Origin: a virus
Length of the DNA: 38,494 nucleotides
Direction: 5' to 3' (one strand)
Virus record (IMG/VR): IMGVR_UViG_3300034066_000828
Span: 1 to 38,494 of that record
Shown here one piece after another: positions 1-5,747 of the stretch. Position numbers and translations under genes: made by a program. How positions within the stretch are numbered: position 1 is the first letter of the stretch; the number at the start of each line of letters is the position of its first letter. The notes under the pieces are model-generated. The model ran no database searches and was not told where the DNA came from. It saw only the letters and a program-made list of their open reading frames with translations.

Positions 1-280
1 ATGGTTTCACAGTTTGAATGAGAATTCGTTCTTTGGTAGTGTCCCGTGCTTTTGCAAGTTGTTCAATCGCCTCTTGATTTCGTTTGGGCAACTGATCCCA
101 TTCTACTTGCTTTTCAACATAAGGTGATGGAAGAAATTTATCAATCTTATGGCATACTTTATCCAGAGAGTTGGAAATAAACTCTGCCGTTGCTTGTGCA
201 ATCGCAAACGGACCAAGCACAATCAACCGAATTGCAACAAAATGTGGAATGTATTTGAGGTAGGGATAGGTTTTAGTCAT
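1..280 (-). CDS. Small membrane protein, 3' end cut by window edge
   Basis: The reading frame opens at ATG 278-280 and runs off the window without a stop, giving at least 93 residues. Residues 13-35 form one hydrophobic segment (FVAIRLIVLGPFAIAQATAE), followed by a charged, partly helical tail (QLPKRNQEAIEQLAKARDTT). It overlaps the end of the upstream gene by 8 bases, so it is the last visible gene of the operon that starts at the promoter near 790. I do not recognise the family; a single-pass membrane protein with a cytoplasmic tail is an inference from hydrophobicity only. Confidence 0.7.
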   Translation of the reverse strand, partial: MTKTYPYLKYIPHFVAIRLIVLGPFAIAQATAEFISNSLDKVCHKIDKFLPSPYVEKQVEWDQLPKRNQEAIEQLAKARDTTKERILIQTVKP

Positions 281-443
281 TGGAATGAAGAATAGAGAGC
301 ATTTGTTGATGGTAGGCATCTGCTTCAACCTCACATTGATGAGATTCAGTTGGATCATCAATATGGTATTGTTTCATATCCAGAGTGTGCATCACCTCAC
401 CAAGAAGATCAACGAGTGCATCAATCTTTTGTGCGTCAGTCAT
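273..443 (-). CDS. Hypothetical protein, 56 aa
   Basis: A 56-residue acidic protein beginning MTDAQKIDALVDLLGEVMHT. Its ATG lies in an ATGA overlap with the stop of the preceding gene, and its own stop overlaps the next start by 8 bases, which is typical of translational coupling. It appears all-helical, with clustered His and Glu residues in the C-terminal half (DDPTESHQCEVEADAYHQQ). No family recognised. Confidence 0.65.
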   Translation of the reverse strand: MTDAQKIDALVDLLGEVMHTLDMKQYHIDDPTESHQCEVEADAYHQQMLSILHSND

Positions 444-613
444 TTACCTGTAAGATAGTTGAGGTCACTTACGATGCGTTGTGCTTCTTCTGGTGAGTTA
501 CATTCCTCTACAATGTAACTAAATCCATTTGAGAATGTTCGGCGGATTTTGTTACCTTCAGCAAAATAAGTTCCATAGCGAGCAGGGAACTGATTTAGGA
601 TTGCTCTGATCAT
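440..613 (-). CDS. Hypothetical protein, 57 aa
   Basis: A 57-residue protein beginning MIRAILNQFPARYGTYFAEG. It overlaps both neighbours by 4 bases. The middle part (NGFSYIVEECNSPEEAQRIV) has an alternating strand-helix look, like a small alpha/beta domain. No family recognised; gene status rests on the tight coupling and lack of any better frame. Confidence 0.65.
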   Translation of the reverse strand: MIRAILNQFPARYGTYFAEGNKIRRTFSNGFSYIVEECNSPEEAQRIVSDLNYLTGK

Positions 614-768
614 CGAATATACAAATACTTTTTGTTTTTAATCATGTGGTCTAAAACCATGGCAATCTTCTGTTCATATGTGGGATTATTGTGCTTCATA
701 CACTCCACATAAGCATCATGTAGACGAGCATAAAGATCATCCCAGTGTTGTTTGTTGATAGGGGTCAT
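610..768 (-). CDS. Hypothetical protein, 52 aa, first gene of its operon
   Basis: The frame extends up to a TTG at 798, but that codon sits inside the -10 box of the promoter at 790-795, so I choose ATG 766-768, giving 52 residues beginning MTPINKQHWDDLYARLHDAY. It is a helical, aromatic- and His-rich protein of unknown function with a basic end (MIKNKKYLYIR). It is the first of four coupled genes running to the window edge. Confidence 0.65.
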   Translation of the reverse strand: MTPINKQHWDDLYARLHDAYVECMKHNNPTYEQKIAMVLDHMIKNKKYLYIR

Positions 769-789
769 CGGTTTGTTGTGTATGAAGTC

Positions 790-795
790 ATTATA
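790..795 (-). promoter_or_regulatory. Promoter -10 box (TATAAT) after a terminator
   Basis: On the minus strand the sequence reads TTGTATAATGACTTCA directly after the T-tract of the terminator at 801-827. The same core recurs at 7760 (TTGTACAATAACTTCA), 29064 (CTGTATAATAACTTTA) and 32692. No good -35 box is seen; the terminator hairpin occupies that place. It would start a transcript about 15-20 bases before the gene at 768. Confidence 0.6.
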
Positions 796-800
796 CAACG

Positions 801-827
801 AAAAAGGGCACCTGTGGAGATGCCCTT
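801..827 (-). terminator. Rho-independent terminator
   Basis: On the minus strand a 7-bp stem AAGGGCA/TGCCCTT encloses a 10-base loop and runs into TTTTTC. It lies 12 bases after the stop of the gene at 839 and closes the operon begun at the promoter near 2679. Confidence 0.8.
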
Positions 828-838
828 GTGCCAGTTCT

Positions 839-1141
839 TCAAGTGTCCTTGTATTTCTCTTCTACTTCTTTCACACGCTCCATGAAACTATCATCACCAT
901 GATCACCTGAATACAGATAATCAATATGCCTCATAATCTCTGCCATCTTACGCATCTTTGGCAGTTGTTCTTTCAGATACTCAATCACTTCTGGTTCGTG
1001 GTTAGGATACCACTCATAACCATAAGTTCGGTCCTCATTTCTCTCCTTACCGTTGTTGAGAATTTCTTCTTCCAACTCATCAGCAAATTGTCCCACCTTG
1101 TAGTAATCGTAACCGCAGTTACCGAAGTGTCCACCGCTCAT
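839..1141 (-). CDS. Conserved cyanophage-type protein (MSGGHF family), 100 aa
   Basis: A 100-residue acidic, helical protein starting MSGGHFGNCGYDYYKVGQFA. Proteins with this MSGGHF start followed by a Tyr-rich stretch and a helical Glu-rich body are familiar small proteins of phages and some bacteria, function unknown. The C-terminal half (MRKMAEIMRHIDYLYSGDHG) has the 'dYL.SGDdg' motif seen in that group. It is the last gene before the terminator at 801-827. Family recall is from memory and not checked. Confidence 0.8.
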   Translation of the reverse strand: MSGGHFGNCGYDYYKVGQFADELEEEILNNGKERNEDRTYGYEWYPNHEPEVIEYLKEQLPKMRKMAEIMRHIDYLYSGDHGDDSFMERVKEVEEKYKDT

Positions 1142-1293
1142 TTCAGTTCCTCATCATTATAATACATTTGATACCAACCATAACTGAGTTCCTCAAAGAA
1201 GGCACAACGGTCTATGTTGTCATTATAATCAACAAATCTGGAATGAATACAACATGCCCAAGACCACCAAGCATCTTCAAACCATTGTTTCAT
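1138..1293 (-). CDS. Hypothetical protein, 51 aa, Trp- and Tyr-rich
   Basis: A 51-residue protein beginning MKQWFEDAWWSWACCIHSRF, with five Trp and many Tyr/Phe residues. It starts in an overlap with the previous stop and ends in a 4-base overlap with the next ATG. It has no clear membrane helix despite the aromatic start. Function unknown. Confidence 0.6.
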   Translation of the reverse strand: MKQWFEDAWWSWACCIHSRFVDYNDNIDRCAFFEELSYGWYQMYYNDEELK

Positions 1294-1484
1294 TTTCCTT
1301 CCAGAATGTCAAGTTTTTCGTGAATAAAATCAGTCACATCAATAGTATTCGCATCCACACCTTCTTCTTGGCAGTCAAGAATAAACTCCATAAATGAACC
1401 AAGAATCAGACATGCTTTACGCTTATCCTCTAATGGTCTATCAATATAATAAAGAATGTGCTCGTAGAGTTCGTCGTAAGTCAT
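1290..1484 (-). CDS. Hypothetical protein, 64 aa
   Basis: A 64-residue acidic helical protein beginning MTYDELYEHILYYIDRPLED. It overlaps both neighbours by 4 bases. It may be a small helical bundle; no motif recognised. Confidence 0.65.
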   Translation of the reverse strand: MTYDELYEHILYYIDRPLEDKRKACLILGSFMEFILDCQEEGVDANTIDVTDFIHEKLDILEGK

Positions 1485-1696
1485 TCGTCAATCTCCATGA
1501 TTTCAATGATAGATTTGATCTTTTGTAAATCTTCTAATCGTGCTTCAATCTCATCATATTCTTCACAGAATTGATCCATTCGTTCTTGATGTCCTTCATC
1601 ATCATAGTTTGTCTCTTCACGAATTTCCCATTCAATATCAGAAAGTCGTGCTCTTGTATCATCAATGAAGTATTCAAGAGTGTCAAGGAGTGTCAT
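1481..1696 (-). CDS. Coiled-coil hypothetical protein, 71 aa
   Basis: A 71-residue, strongly acidic protein beginning MTLLDTLEYFIDDTRARLSD. Heptad-like spacing of Leu/Ile through residues 15-65 (IEARLEDLQKIKSIIEIMEI) suggests a coiled coil. It overlaps the upstream proline-rich protein gene by 14 bases and the downstream gene by 4. Function unknown. Confidence 0.65.
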   Translation of the reverse strand: MTLLDTLEYFIDDTRARLSDIEWEIREETNYDDEGHQERMDQFCEEYDEIEARLEDLQKIKSIIEIMEIDE

Positions 1697-1976
1697 TTTC
1701 AGGAACAGGAGGGGGAGGTGATACTGGTGGTAGTATAGCAGGTTGTGGTGGTGTTTGTTGAACCACTGGAGGCACAGGAGATGGCAGTTTTAATGCTGTT
1801 GGAGGAACTTGTGGTTGTTGTGCCTCATCAAGTTTTTTTTCCAGTTCCATAACCTTTTGATCTAATGGACTTAAAGGAACTTCTTTTTGCGAATCTGCAA
1901 GTTTCCAACCAGTAGCACCAGCAGCAAAAATACTTGCAAGAGCAGCAAAAACAGAAACAGTCTTAGAAAAACTCAT
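1683..1976 (-). CDS. Membrane-anchored proline-rich protein, 97 aa
   Basis: Residues 5-23 form a hydrophobic N-terminal segment (SVFAALASIFAAGATGWKL), a membrane anchor or signal peptide without a lipobox Cys. A short coiled-coil part follows (residues 38-52), and the C-terminal half is a Pro-rich rod with runs of PP and PxxP. The layout, membrane anchor plus extended Pro-rich arm, resembles TonB-like linkers or phage spanins, but no functional domain is present, so neither role can be assigned. It overlaps both neighbours. Confidence 0.7.
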   Translation of the reverse strand: MSFSKTVSVFAALASIFAAGATGWKLADSQKEVPLSPLDQKVMELEKKLDEAQQPQVPPTALKLPSPVPPVVQQTPPQPAILPPVSPPPPVPENDTP

Positions 1977-2155
1977 TCAGAAATTTCCTCATCAAAAACA
2001 AACCATTCATACAGAGAGTTCATAGCACCCTCAACTACACAATCAACCACAGCATCTTCGTGTGGATTCTCTACGTGTTTATGAGCACGATTATACCCAA
2101 AACGAACACCTTCTTCAAGTGCCATTTCTAATACTTTACGAAAGTTGGGTTTCAT
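1973..2155 (-). CDS. Hypothetical protein, 60 aa
   Basis: A 60-residue protein beginning MKPNFRKVLEMALEEGVRFG, with a helical N-terminal half containing a His/Asn stretch (YNRAHKHVENPHEDAV) and an acidic C-terminus. It overlaps both neighbours by 4 bases. I recall similar small cyanophage proteins but no function. Confidence 0.7.
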   Translation of the reverse strand: MKPNFRKVLEMALEEGVRFGYNRAHKHVENPHEDAVVDCVVEGAMNSLYEWFVFDEEISE

Positions 2156-2292
2156 TTTTTATATGGACAATCTGGGTGATAAGTAAATTGAGTACAAGCA
2201 TCATACGCTCTAAAAAGTTTTTGATCACGTTGAACTAAAAATATATTCCATCCAACAATTGTAGCAAGTACAAAAATAATAGAACATTTCAT
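2152..2292 (-). CDS. Small membrane protein, 46 aa
   Basis: A 46-residue protein starting MKCSIIFVLATIVGWNIFLV, so residues 3-20 form a single transmembrane helix or signal anchor. The C-terminal 26 residues are polar and contain two Cys. It overlaps both neighbours by 4 bases. Function unknown. Confidence 0.65.
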   Translation of the reverse strand: MKCSIIFVLATIVGWNIFLVQRDQKLFRAYDACTQFTYHPDCPYKK

Positions 2293-2465
2293 GAATTATA
2301 TCCTTGAACTTTTAAAATAGCACGACGAGCATCATATGCTTGAAATTCAGTAGCAAATTCGGCAATTTTCTGATATGGTTCACGACGGTACAAACCCCAA
2401 CGAGTTGTACCAATGATACCACGAATGACATAAGGATTGTCAAGACCAAGGGGATATGGTTTCAT
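2289..2465 (-). CDS. Hypothetical protein, 58 aa
   Basis: A 58-residue basic protein starting MKPYPLGLDNPYVIRGIIGT. The 'WGLYRREPYQKIAEFATEFQ' stretch looks like a small alpha/beta domain. The start lies in a 4-base overlap with the upstream stop. No family recognised. Confidence 0.65.
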   Translation of the reverse strand: MKPYPLGLDNPYVIRGIIGTTRWGLYRREPYQKIAEFATEFQAYDARRAILKVQGYNS

Positions 2466-2653
2466 TTGATGTCACCTTCAGCGATCAGACCCATCATTTC
2501 ACGAGCAGTAGCAGCAAAATTAATGTGATCTTCAAGTCCTTCATCAGAATAAACTTTGAAGATGTCAGTTTCTTTGTAAGTGTCTAGGATCAAAGCACAT
2601 GCATCATACAGAGCAGCGATATGATGTGCTTTGGATGGAAAAGAAAGTGCCAT
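2462..2653 (-). CDS. Hypothetical protein, 63 aa, first gene of operon
   Basis: The open frame reaches back to 2722, but that part runs through the terminator hairpin and the -10 box at 2679-2684, so I take ATG 2651-2653. It is preceded by AAGGGAT at a suitable distance. The 63-residue product (MALSFPSKAHHIAALYDACA...) is helical and of unknown function. It heads a nine-gene operon of overlapping small genes ending at the terminator at 801. Confidence 0.7.
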   Translation of the reverse strand: MALSFPSKAHHIAALYDACALILDTYKETDIFKVYSDEGLEDHINFAATAREMMGLIAEGDIK

Positions 2654-2678
2654 GAGGTTATCCCTTGAGTACCCACAC

Positions 2679-2684
2679 ATTATA
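2679..2684 (-). promoter_or_regulatory. Promoter -10 box (TATAAT) after a terminator
   Basis: The minus strand reads CTTTATAATGTGTGGG immediately after the hairpin at 2688-2711. The transcript would begin about 20 bases before the ATG at 2653. The box shares TATAATGTG with the site at 11812-11817. A -35 box is not evident. Confidence 0.55.
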
Positions 2685-2687
2685 AAG

Positions 2688-2711
2688 GGCATCCAAGCGA
2701 ACCTGGATGCC
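2688..2711 (-). terminator. Terminator-like hairpin
   Basis: An 8-bp perfect stem (GGCATCCA/TGGATGCC) with an 8-base loop, followed on the minus strand by CTTTATA. The T-tract is short and merges into the next -10 box. It separates the frame-split gene at 2737-2930 from the small-gene operon. Confidence 0.6.
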
Positions 2712-2718
2712 TCATGTG

Positions 2719-2734
2719 CCACTTTTTAAAGTGG
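2719..2734. other. Palindromic hairpin, 7-bp stem
   Basis: CCACTTT and AAAGTGG flank two bases just after the stop of the frame-split gene. The stem can form on either strand. With no T-tract on the minus strand, it may be an mRNA 3'-end stabiliser or a part of the following terminator. Confidence 0.4.
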
Positions 2735-2736
2735 TC

Positions 2737-2930
2737 TTATTTCATTTCTATGTCATGTAAGGTTTTTAATCTTGCTTTTTGTTCACGAGTTGCCCTTGCT
2801 AACATTTCTTTATGGGCATGAGATATTTGTTGTCTCTTAGATATTAAATTTGAACCATCTGATACATCTTTGTGTAATCAGATGGTTCAATACTAGGAAT
2901 TTGTTCACAAAATTGCCTAAAAGTTTTCAT
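2737..2930 (-). pseudogene. Frame-split gene interrupted at an inverted repeat
   Basis: The first part starts at ATG 2928-2930 (MKTFRQFCEQIPSIEPSD) behind a late promoter and ends at TAA 2844-2846 after 28 residues. A second open stretch in another frame, ending at TAA 2737-2739, encodes a convincing basic helical tail (QQISHAHKEMLARATREQ then KARLKTLHDIEMK) but has no plausible start. Frame 2 has a stop at 2878-2880, so a frame switch must happen between 2877 and 2847, exactly where a 14-bp inverted repeat sits. Either the gene is broken or it is decoded by an unusual event. No canonical slippery heptamer is visible. Confidence 0.6.
2850..2890. repeat. Perfect 14-bp inverted repeat, 13-base loop
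   Basis: The arms at 2850-2863 and 2877-2890 are exact reverse complements (TTGAACCATCTGAT on the minus strand) around a 13-base loop. It lies inside the frame-split gene, at the frame change, and not at a gene end, so it is not an ordinary terminator. Confidence 0.9.
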
Positions 2931-2952
2931 ATCTCTGATTTTTATTATAAAT

Positions 2953-2960
2953 TATTTATT
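2953..2960 (-). promoter_or_regulatory. T4-type late promoter AATAAATA
   Basis: The minus strand has AATAAATA with its 3' end 22 bases before the ATG at 2930. It matches the cyanophage late motif (N)ATAAATA and its spacing equals that at 3190 and 4294. Confidence 0.6.
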
Positions 2961-2961
2961 A

Positions 2962-3168
2962 TCAGTCAATATTTTCAAGTTCATCTATAATTTGATAGAT
3001 TTCCTTACTAGTCTTCATAGTCATTGTTTCACATTCATCAACAACTGCAGATAAAAAAGTAGCAAGTGCCTTAGCACCAACTTGGTGTTTTTTTAATCTG
3101 GTTCTTCTAGAAGTGAGAGTTAAAGAATTTAAATAAAGATTAGATAAACGTTCTGCTCTTTCTGACAT
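2962..3168 (-). CDS. Basic helical hypothetical protein, 68 aa
   Basis: Two starts are possible: ATG 3178-3180 and ATG 3166-3168. I prefer the second, because AAAGGA lies 11 bases before it, whereas it touches the first. The 68-residue product begins MSERAERLSNLYLNSLTLTS, has a basic stretch (SRRTRLKKHQVGAK), and ends in an acidic helix. A late promoter sits at 3190-3197. Function unknown. Confidence 0.6.
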   Translation of the reverse strand: MSERAERLSNLYLNSLTLTSRRTRLKKHQVGAKALATFLSAVVDECETMTMKTSKEIYQIIDELENID

Positions 3169-3172
3169 AATC

Positions 3173-4273
3173 CTATACATCCTTTATGCTATTTATTTCA
3201 CTTTCTAATTGACTTATAATTTGATCTGGATTTTCAATACCGATAGAGTTTCTTTGTTGATCTCTCATAAAATCTCCACCAATATCTTTGGTTTGATCAT
3301 AATCACCAAGATCTAACTTCCTTTCAAGTTCTAATGGATTTGGTACATGACCATGCATCCAGTATTTGGGGTATATAATTTTTTTACTGCTTGATAATGT
3401 AGTTCCCCACATACCAAATGTACTATTTGCTGCAATATGATAATCACACATTGTCATGAGACATAAATCAAATGAATGATTATATAAATTATTTTTTATT
3501 TTTTCCAGATATTTGGGATGTAATTCATCAATAATAGATTTTACAGTCTTTACTTCTTTAGCAGCAATCTGTGCAATAACAAATTTGTAATTAAATCTAG
3601 AATGACCACTAAAATCCAACATTTTATCAATTAATTGACCATAATCACAATTAATAGGTTGATTGTCATTATAAATGTCGGTGATTAAAACAAACCTATC
3701 TCCCTGAAAAAGTGGATTGCCTTTTACATAGGACTTATCATTTGTAAATATAAAAACCTTTGCATCTTCTGGAAGAAGTTTTAAAGCATTTTTATAATAA
3801 TCATCACCACATACAAACATCCCACTAATAGGATCTAAAAAATCACCTCTTCTTATGTGTAAGGATATGATCTCTTGACCCTCAAATTTATTAACAAACT
3901 CTGCACACTTATTTTTTATAATTTTACGAAATATTAGATCTTTTTTTACTTCATCATAATATTCTTTTTTATAAAAGTTCATTGGACTTGGATATCCAAA
4001 TATTAAACTTTCATCTTCAAGACCTTTATTTACAATAGTATCAAAAGATTCATTATCCGCAAATTCAAGAAATTTATCATATTCAGTGTCTGGTCTTGTT
4101 GCACCATCAAAGGACACACCCTCAAAAGTTGATCTTAAATTTAAAAATTCAAACTCATCAGTACCATATTCATATCCAAAATGTTTTGCCAGACTTTTAA
4201 GCAAAACATATGAAGATATTTGATAACCCAATCCATTCCCAGTTGTATTATGCTCTAATCTTATTTTAATCAT
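3173..4273 (-). CDS. Glycosyltransferase, GT11 (alpha-1,2-fucosyltransferase)-like, 366 aa
   Basis: Family GT11 enzymes move fucose from GDP-fucose to a sugar acceptor. Key motifs are present: an N-terminal G-N-G-L-G-Y-Q (residues 12-18), HIRRGD at 139-144, and a C-terminal ANSTFGMWGTTLS near residues 283-296, the donor-site region that usually reads SxFSWWxAxL. Length is close to the usual 290-300 plus an extra C-terminal 50 residues of charged helix. There is no signal peptide, so it should act in the host cytoplasm. A late promoter precedes it by 20 bases. The gene is much more AT-rich than the operons on either side, suggesting exchange. Acceptor and true donor cannot be read from sequence. 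Confidence 0.75.
   Translation of the reverse strand: MIKIRLEHNTTGNGLGYQISSYVLLKSLAKHFGYEYGTDEFEFLNLRSTFEGVSFDGATRPDTEYDKFLEFADNESFDTIVNKGLEDESLIFGYPSPMNFYKKEYYDEVKKDLIFRKIIKNKCAEFVNKFEGQEIISLHIRRGDFLDPISGMFVCGDDYYKNALKLLPEDAKVFIFTNDKSYVKGNPLFQGDRFVLITDIYNDNQPINCDYGQLIDKMLDFSGHSRFNYKFVIAQIAAKEVKTVKSIIDELHPKYLEKIKNNLYNHSFDLCLMTMCDYHIAANSTFGMWGTTLSSSKKIIYPKYWMHGHVPNPLELERKLDLGDYDQTKDIGGDFMRDQQRNSIGIENPDQIISQLESEINSIKDV
3190..3197 (-). promoter_or_regulatory. T4-type late promoter AATAAATA
   Basis: AATAAATA on the minus strand inside the last codons of the GT11-like gene, 21 bases before the ATG at 3168 of the following gene. Confidence 0.5.
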
Positions 4274-4293
4274 ATTAATAAAAAAGGATAATT

Positions 4294-4301
4294 TATTTAT
4301 T
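4294..4301 (-). promoter_or_regulatory. T4-type late promoter AATAAATA
   Basis: Minus-strand AATAAATA (inside AATAAATAAATTATCC) ending 20 bases before the ATG of the GT11-like gene at 4273. Confidence 0.6.
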
Positions 4302-4316
4302 TAATAATGACTATTG

Positions 4317-4541
4317 TTAGATCATTTTAGAATCATTGAGAACTTCTATTTTAATTTCTATTGGAGAATCATTCCAATGTCTCATGACTCCAGCAACAAT
4401 AAAACAGTTAGTAATCAAATAAGTTAAAAAAATAAAAGTTCGGATACCTGCAATGGTATCCGACTCACGATCACATTTAGAAGCTTTTTCACCTAAAGAT
4501 TTTGCCCACCATCTCCAAAAAGTTTTAGAATTCTCCTTCAT
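4317..4541 (-). CDS. Single-pass membrane protein, 74 aa
   Basis: The chosen ATG (4539-4541) gives MKENSKTFWRWWAKSLGEKA, a polar region, then one transmembrane helix at about residues 34-53 (FIFLTYLITNCFIVAGV) and an acidic tail. The frame extends 9 codons further upstream but deeper into the previous gene. It overlaps the upstream gene by 17 bases. Function unknown. Confidence 0.6.
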   Translation of the reverse strand: MKENSKTFWRWWAKSLGEKASKCDRESDTIAGIRTFIFLTYLITNCFIVAGVMRHWNDSPIEIKIEVLNDSKMI

Positions 4542-4716
4542 AAAGTTCTTCTTCTTCGTATAGATCAAAAATCATGCAATCGATGCAAGACTTTAATTCT
4601 AACATATCTTCTTTATCTAGTCCATCTAATGTAATGGCATGTTTTTCACTAAATGCAATACAAAGAGAATATCCATCATCTGGATTATAAGATCCACAAG
4701 TTTGAATAACTTTCAT
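4525..4716 (-). CDS. Hypothetical protein, 63 aa
   Basis: A 63-residue acidic protein starting MKVIQTCGSYNPDDGYSLCI with four Cys spread along the chain and a Glu-rich end (YEEEELYEGEF). It overlaps the upstream gene by 4 bases. No family recognised. Confidence 0.65.
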   Translation of the reverse strand: MKVIQTCGSYNPDDGYSLCIAFSEKHAITLDGLDKEDMLELKSCIDCMIFDLYEEEELYEGEF

Positions 4717-4871
4717 GAGAAATCAACTACCATTTCAACATCAATTGCTCCTTGATTTTTAACATGTTCTTGCCATAAAATTGCGTCAGATACATCTAAA
4801 AATACTGCCTTTTGATCTGAGTAAAATCCCTTTTTATTCTTAGGATTTTTATACGTCACTTGGTACTTCAT
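4713..4871 (-). CDS. Hypothetical protein, 52 aa
   Basis: A 52-residue protein beginning MKYQVTYKNPKNKKGFYSDQ, with strand-rich character and a start ATG inside the end of the previous gene. The pattern (short strands, 'QKAVFLDVSDAILWQEHVKN', then a strand) suggests a small alpha/beta fold. Function unknown. Confidence 0.6.
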   Translation of the reverse strand: MKYQVTYKNPKNKKGFYSDQKAVFLDVSDAILWQEHVKNQGAIDVEMVVDFS

Positions 4872-5019
4872 GAATTAAATGAAAGTCTTCAGAATAAACA
4901 ACAACACAAACATCCCAACGAAAACCAGGATTACATATAGTCAAATATTGTGGAGAAATAAATTTTATTTTTCCAACATAATCTTTATATTTGACTAATT
5001 TTCCTTCTTCAATAATCAT
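4849..5019 (-). CDS. Hypothetical protein, 56 aa, beta-rich
   Basis: A 56-residue protein beginning MIIEEGKLVKYKDYVGKIKF. The short strands and glycine turn resemble an SH3-like barrel of the kind often seen in tiny phage proteins, but that is an inference. It overlaps its downstream neighbour by 23 bases and its upstream neighbour by 11. Confidence 0.6.
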   Translation of the reverse strand: MIIEEGKLVKYKDYVGKIKFISPQYLTICNPGFRWDVCVVVYSEDFHLIHEVPSDV

Positions 5020-5206
5020 TGCAAGTAAAATCGTTCAAAAACAACCAATTTTTTGGGACATCTTCTTCATCAATCACAAATTCCTCATGAATCGCTTGGG
5101 CATCAAAAAGATTTCCACAGTCCATATGATCAATAATTCTAGTACAAAAATAGTTTTCTACATTTGTAATACAATCTTCGCGGATTTCATTTAATTCAGC
5201 ATTCAT
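5009..5206 (-). CDS. Hypothetical protein, 65 aa
   Basis: ATG 5204-5206 is chosen over a TTG four codons upstream. The 65-residue acidic product starts MNAELNEIREDCITNVENYF, has four Cys, and ends in LFLNDFTCNDY. Helical; no family recognised. Confidence 0.6.
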   Translation of the reverse strand: MNAELNEIREDCITNVENYFCTRIIDHMDCGNLFDAQAIHEEFVIDEEDVPKNWLFLNDFTCNDY

Positions 5207-5211
5207 AATAA

Positions 5212-5367
5212 TCAACAATCGTAAATTTTGTTTTGATAATTTTTAAGAAGTTCAATCTCTGTTTGCAATTCTTGAATTTTATTCTCTAAATATTCAATTC
5301 TTTTTTGATGTTGTTCTTTTAATTCTTTAAGGATGTGATTAGCATGAGATACGTTGTGATAAGTCAT
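5212..5367 (-). CDS. Coiled-coil hypothetical protein, 51 aa
   Basis: A 51-residue protein starting MTYHNVSHANHILKELKEQH. From residue 12 onward it is one continuous amphipathic helix with Leu/Ile heptads (RIEYLENKIQELQTEIELLK), so a short dimeric coiled coil is likely. It ends 5 bases before the next start. Confidence 0.6.
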   Translation of the reverse strand: MTYHNVSHANHILKELKEQHQKRIEYLENKIQELQTEIELLKNYQNKIYDC

Positions 5368-5368
5368 A

Positions 5369-5602
5369 TCAAGTAGTAAAACTTTCTACAATTCGGGATT
5401 CCTGATCTTCACCAAGCAAGAACTTTGGTGCAGACACAACACGTTCCATAATACGACTATCATATTGACTATCGTATTCTTCTCTCCAATCTAAGAGAAT
5501 ATCGTGACACTCTGTATCATTCTCTGCAATTACATTAAAGAGACCACCATATTCGGAAGAAGGAAAGGGAATCCAATAATCAACAATGTAAAGATATTTC
5601 AT
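5369..5602 (-). CDS. Conserved cyanophage-type protein, 77 aa
   Basis: ATG 5600-5602 is chosen; a TTG eight codons upstream lies in the promoter leader. The 77-residue product begins MKYLYIVDYWIPFPSSEYGG, a start I recall from other cyanophages, function unknown. It is acidic with a WREEYDSQYDSRIME stretch. It is the first gene after the sigma-70-like promoter at 5626-5654, and the following genes to 4317 probably share the transcript. Confidence 0.75.
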   Translation of the reverse strand: MKYLYIVDYWIPFPSSEYGGLFNVIAENDTECHDILLDWREEYDSQYDSRIMERVVSAPKFLLGEDQESRIVESFTT

Positions 5603-5625
5603 GTTTTGATTTAAACAACTCCTCA

Positions 5626-5654
5626 AGTATAAATTAAATGTTTTTGTTTGTCAA
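5626..5654 (-). promoter_or_regulatory. Sigma-70-like promoter, TTGACA-17-TATACT
   Basis: The -35 TTGACA (5649-5654) and -10 TATACT (5626-5631) are separated by exactly 17 bases. It faces the gene at 5602. As a near-consensus host-type promoter it fits an early promoter. The 144-base gap between 5602 and 5746 holds this promoter, a hairpin and no convincing gene. Confidence 0.85.
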
Positions 5655-5729
5655 CAAAGTGTGTCATGGTTGTTTTCGATGGAACCATTGACATCATAAT
5701 GGATTTGATTCAATACGTGCATGTTGTTG

Positions 5730-5747
5730 GACACTTTAGCAAGTGTC
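5730..5747 (-). terminator. Hairpin at gene end, possible terminator
   Basis: A 7-bp perfect stem GACACTT/AAGTGTC with a 4-base loop overlaps the stop codon of the glycosyltransferase gene. There is no T-tract on the minus strand, so termination is uncertain; it resembles the palindrome at 2719-2734 in sequence and position. Confidence 0.4.

Noticed and set aside
2654-2722. Longer N-terminus for the gene at 2462
   Set aside because: The extension is encoded by the terminator hairpin and the -10 box, so ATG 2653 is better.
5651-5722. Micro-frame of 23 codons starting MHVLNQIHYDVN
   Set aside because: Its stop lies in the TTGACA box of the promoter at 5626-5654, and no ribosome site precedes it.
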